This document shows positions 57,212-64,000 of a stretch of DNA of 64,000 nucleotides, in pieces (position 1 is the stretch's first letter; each line of letters begins with the position of its first letter). The DNA lies in the NCBI GenBank assembly GCA_022559985.1, contig JAFJTR010000052.1:62001-126000 (forward strand), in the 5' to 3' direction. The position numbers were made by a program, and so were the translations under genes. The notes beneath the pieces are model-generated. The model was not told the DNA's origin. It made no database searches and worked only from the letters and a program-made list of their open reading frames with translations. This stretch comes from Parastagonospora avenae f. sp. tritici 18332-5 (lineage: Eukaryota > Ascomycota > Dothideomycetes > Pleosporales > Phaeosphaeriaceae).

Positions 57212-58179
57212 CTAACTTGAGGGATTGATCCACTGGGAGTCACCAAAACACCCCGTGGATACACGCCTGCTGCGCTGCCACACGCACTGTACTGCATGCA
57301 CAAGTTGCAGCAGCGGGCAATGTCGCGCCACGGTGTATCAAGCAGAGTCGACGCCTCGTGCCCCTTGACACCAATCGCTCCTCCCACAACCGCACACACG
57401 TTATTCAACCCGCTTTTCCTACTACACTTTTTTGTAATCGTTACCTTGCAGATTGCGCTAGAGCAGGATCTTGTTGTGGACACACCAGGGCCTTGTACAA
57501 TACCACTTAATTTCCATTCATTTGCCTCATCACAGTACTTCTCGACGAATCATGTTACACTCGCCCTTTTCGCATAAACGCCATGCCGGTCTCCATATTG
57601 TTGAAACTAGCGACAAGCATGGTTAAGCCCACCATTTGCTGGTGTTGGGAGGCAACGGTATGGAGAAATTGCACCGCCACACCGGTCAGCCACATTTGTT
57701 GAGCCACACGCATGCAGGGATATCAGCGACAATATCATCTGCCATTGGTGATCAAGCAAGATGCGATTCATTCTCGCAGATACTGGCATTGCAATGGAGG
57801 ACTTGCCTGAATTTGTAGAAAGGTCCCGGCTCGCATGACCCGCCTCCCGCAGAAGAATCACGATGAGTTTTGGAGCCCTACATCGTTTTGACGTCACGCT
57901 GTGTCATGCTGTGGGGCAGGAACGTCCTTCCTACGTTTAAAAACATCGCGCAGCGTCGAAGAGTCTGTTCTCTCTTCATAGTCTACAGTAGCTTTACGAT
58001 TCAATCAGCAACCAATTTCAAGCTCAGCTTCATCTCAATTCTTCATCCATACCGAACAGGTAAGTGCATGCAGTGTAACTTAAGCTTAGCCTTTCCAAGC
58101 TAGCTTCGAAGATCCAAGATCTGGTTCACGCCCCGAACAAACAGCTAACCAAATTCAGCACCAAAAACCAAAAGTAACA
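57212..58179. promoter_or_regulatory. Upstream region with 5'-UTR intron
   Basis: No coding sequence. A likely intron in the 5' untranslated region of the next gene runs from GTAAGT at 58060 to CAG at 58157, with a GCTAACC branch point. The pyrimidine-rich leader TTCATCTCAATTCTTCATCC precedes it. Confidence 0.5.
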
Positions 58180-58560
58180 ATGGTTTCCTCGCAGCAAGGC
58201 CAGTCCAACACCCACGTCGATATGAAGGCCGACTCCGGCCTCGTCAACGAGCGCCAGGCAAACCTCCCTCTCCCCGACCAGCCCGCTGCTGCCTCAGACT
58301 TGAACTCTGCGGATGCGCGAACCGTCAACGGTGGCTCGGGTGCTCAGGAGGCCGGCATCTCTTCAGGCAGCGGGTCGCTGCGTGAGCCTGCTACTGGTGA
58401 TGCTAGTGGCGCTGCCCGCGAAGCAAAGGATGGCTTGAGCGGCATCCCCAACGACGCTGTCACACGCGATCAGAAGAACCACTCCGGGCTCGAGCAGACT
58501 ACTGGCAAGGACTACGGCTATCCTGAAAAAAATGACCCCAGGTCTGGTGTCAAGCAGTAG
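58180..58560 (+). CDS. Small hydrophilic protein of unknown function
   Basis: Single coding exon, 126 residues. It is rich in Gly, Ser, Ala, Asp and Asn and nearly free of hydrophobic runs, with no cysteine or tryptophan. It has no signal peptide or membrane segment. Composition is like that of hydrophilins and small fungal stress or conidiation proteins, but I recognise no named family. The segment AREAKDGLS recurs as AREAQDGWS in the next gene. The 5'-UTR intron, short length and position suggest an expressed gene with regulated transcription. Function unknown. Confidence 0.7.
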   Translation: MVSSQQGQSNTHVDMKADSGLVNERQANLPLPDQPAAASDLNSADARTVNGGSGAQEAGISSGSGSLREPATGDASGAAREAKDGLSGIPNDAVTRDQKNHSGLEQTTGKDYGYPEKNDPRSGVKQ

Positions 58561-59099
58561 AGTGTTGGATGTATGGTAAAAAGGCGTTTGGGATACTTTC
58601 TTGTCGCGATTATGACCCCGATTGGGATGTATGACAGCTACGTCCACGTTTGACTAGCGACAGCTGCAGATGCGGCGCGTAACAACAATGTACAACATGA
58701 ACTACATAAAGCTTTTCTTTTGCGCCTGTGACTCTTGCATGCACCTGAAGCTTTAAATGTCAAGCAGGTTGTTCACGATCGACTAGTACTTAGATCTGGT
58801 ACAATTCGCCGAGATGACGCCGTACCTGACGCCATACCTAGCCGCCTCACAAAGGCACTACATGCCAGTGGTGATCTGCATGTGCCGCAGCTGGCTTGGA
58901 GAGCTCTTAGCGGTGCCTGGCTTGACGTCACCAGGAGTAGTGTAGACATGACGCAAGGTAGACCATCGTTCGCAATAGAACGACTATAAGGCGCAAGCAC
59001 AGTAGTGGTAATTTCTCCAGCTACCAAGATACCTGTACACGGAATCAATTACTTTCTTCTCAATTCATACAAACCGTAATCAACAATCCAGAATTCAAG
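58561..59099. other. Intergenic region
   Basis: Spacer between two similar small hydrophilic-protein genes. No gene seen. Confidence 0.4.
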
Positions 59100-59873
59100 A
59101 TGTCGCATCACGGACAGAAGGTATGTCTCCACCTCTACCCTGGTCACACGAGTCAGCAGTACATTTGCATACCCCAATCCAGCATCCGCATAAACATCTC
59201 GCAGGGCAGCTAACATCCCCAGGTCACTACTGACCCCGAATCAACCCGTAACCCCATATACGAGGGCGTAGGCACGGTAACCTCCGACTCCCTCGCCGCC
59301 GAGTCTCTCAAAACCGACGGCGACTTCGGCGCGGGCAACCCCAAAGCGGCAGCATCTAAGCAACCCTCCGCCTCCTCCAACACCAACAACACCGACACAT
59401 CCAACGCCACACGCCTCGACCCCGCCGTCGACGCCCATGCCCGCGAAGCCCAAGACGGCTGGAGCGAAGAACAATCCCTCAAAGCCGGCAAAGGCCTCGG
59501 CAAAGAATCCGGTGTAGGGCCCACCTACAACACCATCGGGTCGTCCGTCAACAGCTCCGGCGACCACATCGGCGTGTCGACGGGTGCTGAGGTCGGCTTC
59601 GATGGCGTGCAGGGCAACATCGCGCCTGAAGCGGCGTACTCGCACCCGCATCAGCTTGGAGGGCCCAAGGGCGCGAATCTAACCGAGGACCCGAATCTGC
59701 ATGGTAAGACGGTGTTTGGCAAGATTGGCACGAAGAATGATCCGGGTAGGGTTGCTGAGCAGGAGTTTGCGAAGAGGGCGGCGGCGCAGAGTGGTGGGGG
59801 GGATCGTCGGGATTTGGCACAGGGAGGGGACTCGAAGTTTAGTAGTTTGGAGAGGGAGGAGAGGGATAGTTAG
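59100..59873 (+). CDS. Hydrophilic Gly/Asn/Ser-rich protein of unknown function
   Basis: A seven-codon first exon (59100-59120, MSHHGQK) and a second exon 59223-59873 give 223 residues. The 102-nt intron has GTATGT, GCTAAC and CAG. The protein is highly charged and glycine-rich (TDPESTRNPIYEGVGTVTSD, HPHQLGGPKGANLTEDPNLHG, KTVFGKIGTKNDPGRVAEQEF) with no membrane segment or signal. It shares low-complexity composition and the AREAxDGxS segment with its upstream neighbour, so the two may be diverged relatives or just share a short motif. A stress-protective role is plausible but unproven. Confidence 0.72.
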
Positions 59874-59888
59874 GTGTAGTGCTTTTGA

Positions 59889-59985
59889 GACTGTTTCGCG
59901 GGGTCGAAAGAGTGGTGTTGGACTGTTTTGACAAGTCGAAATAGTTGAGTCATACTCTTTTGCGGAATCGAAATAGTCGTACAGT
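59889..59985. repeat. Three diverged 32-33 bp tandem repeats
   Basis: Units start at 59889, 59921 and 59954, each with (g)actgtttt/actctttt, then gcgg or caag, then tcgaaa(t/g)agt. They lie in the 3' flank of the hydrophilic protein gene. Copies are about 65-75 percent alike by eye. Confidence 0.55.
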
Positions 59986-60383
59986 AGGTAGGTAACACGG
60001 TTGAAGCTGCGACGTAGGGCCTTCATGTGCGCGTTTACTAGAGTACGATCCCAACGACATGAACCAACGTTAAATCTACATCTGGTCTCCCTCTACAACA
60101 GCTTACCGAGTTTGTTTGAGTTCATGTGTCAAAAAGTGACAGTGAGACTTAACTCGGGGCCAAGTGAAAGTAATCAAGCACGTGGCGGGGTTTCCCAATC
60201 GAGCCTCTTCCGCCCGCACAGACCCCCATCTGTAAGTTGAAGGTGGCCTTTCGCGACGAGCATCACAGCCCCGAGCCATCAACGTCGCTCTTTTACCCCA
60301 CGCAACCTCTGGTTCCCTTCTTTCCCTACGGAAGTTCGAGTCGCATTTGGGCCTGCTGCGCCCCGAAAAAGCGATTTGCGCTC
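59986..60383. promoter_or_regulatory. Upstream region of ERV41
   Basis: No coding sequence. Presumed promoter and leader of ERV41. No known site identified. Confidence 0.4.
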
Positions 60384-61805
60384 ATGATGAACGGATTCAA
60401 TGATCACGGCCTCGACGAGGATGCGTTTGGAGCTTCGAAGGGTGGCATCGTGTCAAGTTTTGATGCTTTTCGTAAGTATTCTGTCTTTGCGTGCGGAGTA
60501 TAGGAGCTGCGATTGCGGTGTTGAGGGTTGTCAAGCTTCATTGCGACTTTCAGAGCTTGTGCGACCAAGTCTCCAGCACACTGTCTTGTGGGTCCCAACT
60601 AACAAGTAATGCACAGCCAAAACCAAGAAGACATACCTCGTCCAAGGCCGCAACTCTTCAGCGTGGACTGTCACCCTCATTCTCACATGCATATACCTCT
60701 CCTGGTCCGAAATAACGCGATGGTACGCCGGTTCGACCACACAATCCTTCTCCGTCGAGAAGGGCGTATCGCACGACATGCAAATAAACCTCGACATAAT
60801 AGTCGCCATGAACTGCCACGACCTGCGCGTCAACATGCAAGACGCCGCCGGCGACCGCACACTCGCGGGTGACCTGCTTCGCAACGATCCGACCAACTGG
60901 TCGCAGTGGACGGGCCGGAAGATGGAGAAGGGCATGCATGAGCTGGGCAAGGATGACGGCGTGAACCCTGGCTGGGAAGAGCTGTGGGATGTACATGAGC
61001 AGTTGGGCAAGGCGAAAAAGAGGAAGTTCAGCAAGACGCCGAGGGTCAGAGGCGCGCCGGATGCGTGTAGGATCTTTGGCAGTCTGGATGGAAACAAAGT
61101 TCAGGGAGACTTCCACATCACCGCGAGGGGGCACGGATATCAAGAATTTGGTGAACAGCATTTGGACCACAAGAGTAAGTGTCCACCACCCGCAATCCAT
61201 GCCTCGAAGTAGTCGCTGCTAACACCACCCCAGCATTCAACTTCTCGCACATCATCCGCGAAATGTCCTTCGGCCCCTACTACCCCTCGCTCACCAACCC
61301 TCTGGACAACACCATCGCCACAACCCCCACCGACCAAGACCACTTCTACAAATTCCAATACTACCTCTCCATCGTGCCCACTATCTACACCGACAACCCC
61401 GGCCTGCTCCCCCTCCTCGAATCAGTAAACCGCGACCCCAGTGCCCACCCCGCCAAATCCATCTTCAGTACCCACGCCATCAAGACAAATCAGTACGCCG
61501 TGACGTCCCAGTCCCACACCGTCCCTGAGAACTACGTTCCCGGCGTGTTCGTCAAGTTCGACATCGAGCCGATTATGCTGGCGGTTGTGGAGGAGTGGGG
61601 AGGCTTTTGGCGCTTACTTGTGCGCATCGTCAACGTTGTGTCTGGAGTCATGGTAGCGGGCGGCTGGGCGTGGCAGATGTACGACTGGGGCTTGGAAGTT
61701 TGGGGCAAGAAGGGACGCAGAAAGGGCGGTGAGATGGGTATGTTAGGCACGCCCGCACGGGAGGATTCAAGTTTCTTTGGGAATGAGAAGAAGAGCTGGG
61801 ATTAG
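60384..61805 (+). CDS. ERV41: ER-Golgi vesicle protein Erv41
   Basis: Membrane protein of COPII vesicles that works with Erv46 as a retrieval receptor for ER residents. Exons 60384-60471, 60617-61174 and 61234-61805 give 405 residues in phase. The N-terminus SSFDAFPKTKKTYLVQ, joined across intron 1, is the family start. TM1 is WTVTLILTCIYLSW. The lumenal domain has HDMQINLDIIVAMNCHDLRVNMQDAAGDR, ACRIFGSLDGNKVQGDFHITARGHGY and FNFSHIIREMSFGPYYPSLTNPLD. TM2 is VRIVNVVSGVMVAGGWAWQMY, followed by a short basic cytosolic tail. Two adjacent ATGs occur; the first was used. The reading frame is clean. Confidence 0.92.
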
Positions 61806-62445
61806 ATGGTGATGTGGGTGGACTTGCATGCCAGGGCGTTTTTGAGGGGGTTAAGAGGCGTTCCTATCTTTGCGGGGTATTTGGGAGATTTCAGATGGAA
61901 TGAAAGAAATCTACATTTGTTCATGCGATTCGGTACGAGGTTTTTTTTGTGTTTCTGCGATCTGTTGATATGCATGCAGAATCCCCCGCGGACGGGAACG
62001 TACATGAGCGTAGTGGCCCTCTGCATCGACATCTCACCGCTTGCTGGGTGAATTTCCTTGTATACGCGTTTCTGGGGAGGGTGCAGAGGCGTTTGCTTGT
62101 CAGGGATTGCGAGATGTGAAATGGACGTCTGTTCTAGATGATGTAATTTGGTATGGGTTCTTGCGTGGTTTTCGGCACTGTTGACATGTGCACAGCATCC
62201 TTAGTGCACGGGAACGTACATGAGCGAACGCGATCCTCCCCCTCGAATTCTCGCCGCTCAATGCAATGGGACAATGTCTGAGCTTGGATTATATCTGGTC
62301 TGTTCCCTTTCCCGACTTCTTCGGCCGCCTCTTGCTAAGACGTCCTACTCACCTTCTCTACTGCAAGTTCTTTCCTACTCGCTCTACTCCCCAACCACTA
62401 CGCATTCAACTCCACAACGGTCTCTCAACGCCCACATCTATAAAC
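61806..62445. other. Intergenic region with a diverged duplication
   Basis: Contains a direct duplication about 215 bp apart, described separately, and the upstream region of the RING gene. No coding sequence. Confidence 0.45.
61963..62226. repeat. Direct duplication sharing acgggaacgtacatgagcg
   Basis: A 19-bp identical core occurs at 61992-62010 and 62208-62226. Similarity extends left over about 30 bp (ctgttgatatgcatgcagaatcc versus ctgttgacatgtgcacagcatcc) and, more weakly, further. It looks like an old tandem duplication of about 215 bp. Confidence 0.6.
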
Positions 62446-63309
62446 ATGTCAACTTCCCCTCCGTCGTTTTCAATTCGCCTTGCTCGTGCTGCCAGAGCTC
62501 AAACATCACCATCCATGATCCCTCTCCGCTCACGCCTAGAGTTTCTCATGACAGGCATTGCGCCCGTGACCACCATCCGCGACACTGAATGCACTATCTG
62601 TACTGAGCCACTCATCGATGACGTTGTTGAATTCACCAAATGTGGCCATGTGTTCCACTGCGTGTGTATACTTGGCTGGCTACAGGGTCCTGGGACGGCG
62701 AATAGGAAGTGTCCTGTGTGTCGGAATGTGTTATTCGAAGTTGAGCCGTCGTCACATCCACACTCTGCTGCGTTGCTGATACGCCCTGTGGAGCCCGAGG
62801 TGCCACAGACCCGTGTGTGGATTGACTTTGCTCACGACTGGAGCACCGTTGGACTTCAAATCGTTTCAAGGGAGATGCGAGCAAGCCCAAATCACTCGTC
62901 CAACAACCGGCTATCAGGGACCCAACCGGACCGTCCCGCAAACCTGCAGTCGGGCGCTGTTACAAGTCTGCTGCTCGGTCCCCGCGCTAGTGTGCTGACA
63001 CTTCACGGAACTCATGCAACTGGCACTTTGAGTGCTGGGGTAGAGGATATCCAGGCGACCGCTCCAAGCGTTGCGCTCTCTAGTCCTCCCGCCAGCCAGC
63101 AGTCCTCAACCATTCCGAACGACGGTCCTGTTACCCACCCTACACCGCTGCCACACGAGGAACGTGCTGGTATCAACGCAATGCATGCTCGCCTCGACAG
63201 AGCGAATGCTAGTCTCGCCGGTACATTGGAGAACATGCGAAGCATGAGGGAAGATATGCGAGAGATGAGCGAGATGATCCTCAATCTACGCTCCCAACTC
63301 GAACCCTAA
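62446..63309 (+). CDS. RING-H2-type zinc finger protein
   Basis: Single exon, 287 residues. The RING lies at about 47-92: CTICTEPLIDDVVEF, TKCGHVFHCVC, and RKCPVCRN supply C-x2-C, C-x-H-x2-H-x2-C and C-x2-C. This is the ring of an E3 ubiquitin ligase. The rest is Ser/Thr/Pro-rich and ends with a short coiled coil (MHARLDRANASLAGTLENMRSMREDMREM), a possible oligomerisation segment. The open frame extends upstream to 62266, but the start at 62446 (MSTSPPSF) was chosen because the leader reads like untranslated sequence with many Leu and Pro. Such stand-alone RING proteins are numerous in this group of fungi. The substrate is unknown. Confidence 0.78.
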   Translation: MSTSPPSFSIRLARAARAQTSPSMIPLRSRLEFLMTGIAPVTTIRDTECTICTEPLIDDVVEFTKCGHVFHCVCILGWLQGPGTANRKCPVCRNVLFEVEPSSHPHSAALLIRPVEPEVPQTRVWIDFAHDWSTVGLQIVSREMRASPNHSSNNRLSGTQPDRPANLQSGAVTSLLLGPRASVLTLHGTHATGTLSAGVEDIQATAPSVALSSPPASQQSSTIPNDGPVTHPTPLPHEERAGINAMHARLDRANASLAGTLENMRSMREDMREMSEMILNLRSQLEP

Positions 63310-64000
63310 AACACCGCCGCAGCTGCAAGGACATCATATGGTCAGGGCGGCGCTTGAGGCGTCACAGACTCAATATCGTCTTTGCGCCGGAGTGCCGACT
63401 GTCTCTGTGACTACTTGTCACGGCGAGGAGCCTTGTTTCGAGTCAGAGTGTGCGCATTGAGGCGGATGAGGTAGTGGCTGAGATACAGATTTCTTGAACA
63501 TGGAGGCATGGACTTCTGCGAACTTGGAGGTTGCGACGACACCATCTCGATTAGAGTAGACGGACGTAGAGCTTGAGACATGTACTGTGCAGTCATAAGA
63601 TACATAAACATAAAAATGTTATGGCACCATATTTCAGATTGGCAAAAAGACAGCACGCCTCGACCCCGGTTAGCTCAGCATTACACTGCGATTTCTTACA
63701 CACGCGAAAAAAAGACATGGGGCTCGCTCCATCTTCAAGTATGCCGGCCGGGCAAGCCAGTCTTCATGCAATTCACTCTTTCGCAGCACTGGGCCTTCTT
63801 TAGCTAGCCCTTTGCCTACCTAGGCTTAGCCTATTCTCTTCTAGATATCGGGCAAACCGTTGCTCTCTGAATTAATCATCGATTTCACTACATTGGTTTC
63901 CCGACAGATTGTGTACTTCCAATCTCACGAAGTGCTCTCACAACCTCTAGGGCTCTCGCCCCAAGCCATAAATCATCCTCCTAAGTATCTCCATCCCGCC
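63310..64000. other. Gene-free right edge
   Basis: No supportable gene, RNA or repeat. A gene could start just beyond the edge. Confidence 0.4.

Overview
The window is nuclear DNA of a filamentous ascomycete. Genes carry many short GT-AG introns (about 48-100 nt) with CTAAC/CTAAT branch points. The families are fungal: a Ste2 pheromone receptor, an SREBP with the fungal C-terminal domain, QutA/QutR-type quinate regulators, Spb1, Erv41, a Yox1-like homeodomain protein and Zn2Cys6 and C2H2 regulators. The mix fits Dothideomycetes, probably Pleosporales, but that placement is an inference from family style, not a search.

Layout. 1-1489: 3'-truncated secreted beta-lactamase-like serine hydrolase (minus). 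1.9-4.6 kb: decayed C2H2 zinc-finger/ankyrin-like gene. 6.7-23.7 kb: a conserved block with SREBP (sre1/srbA type), STE2, a BRCT-domain protein, a tRNA-Asn with intron, RPA3, a YML020W-like hydrolase and SPB1; all reading frames here are clean. 24.8-36 kb: accessory DNA with an Argonaute gene carrying several lesions, two broken coiled-coil genes, a small coiled-coil/cysteine-rich protein and a DUF3176-like membrane protein. 36.5-37.9 kb: a HAD-type hydrolase and, tail to tail with it, a small secreted protein with 8 cysteines. 38.3-50.8 kb: a quinate/shikimate catabolic cluster. 51.3-63.3 kb: Yox1-like homeobox gene, NmrA-like reductase, two small hydrophilic proteins, ERV41 and a RING protein, with a 2.8-kb gene-free stretch at 53.3-56.1 kb.

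The quinate/shikimate cluster contains a divergent activator/repressor pair (QutA-like Zn2Cys6 factor and QutR-like AROM-derived repressor), a shikimate/quinate dehydrogenase, a 3-dehydroshikimate dehydratase, a SnoaL-like protein, a broken second shikimate-dehydrogenase paralogue and a broken maleylacetate reductase. The expected flow is shikimate or quinate to 3-dehydroshikimate to protocatechuate. Maleylacetate reductase would connect to lower aromatic catabolism through hydroxyquinol. No dehydroquinase or quinate permease is present. Three promoters of the cluster share the pattern CGG-N-TAAGT-N7-CGG about 140 bp from the start codons. It resembles half of the known QA-1F/QUTA site and is the most striking non-coding signal in the window.

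Single-base frameshifts and stop codons concentrate between 24.8 and 45.6 kb and are absent from the housekeeping genes on both sides, so local gene decay is a better explanation than general sequence error. Exon coordinates in the entries were derived by hand from splice signals and reading-frame continuity.
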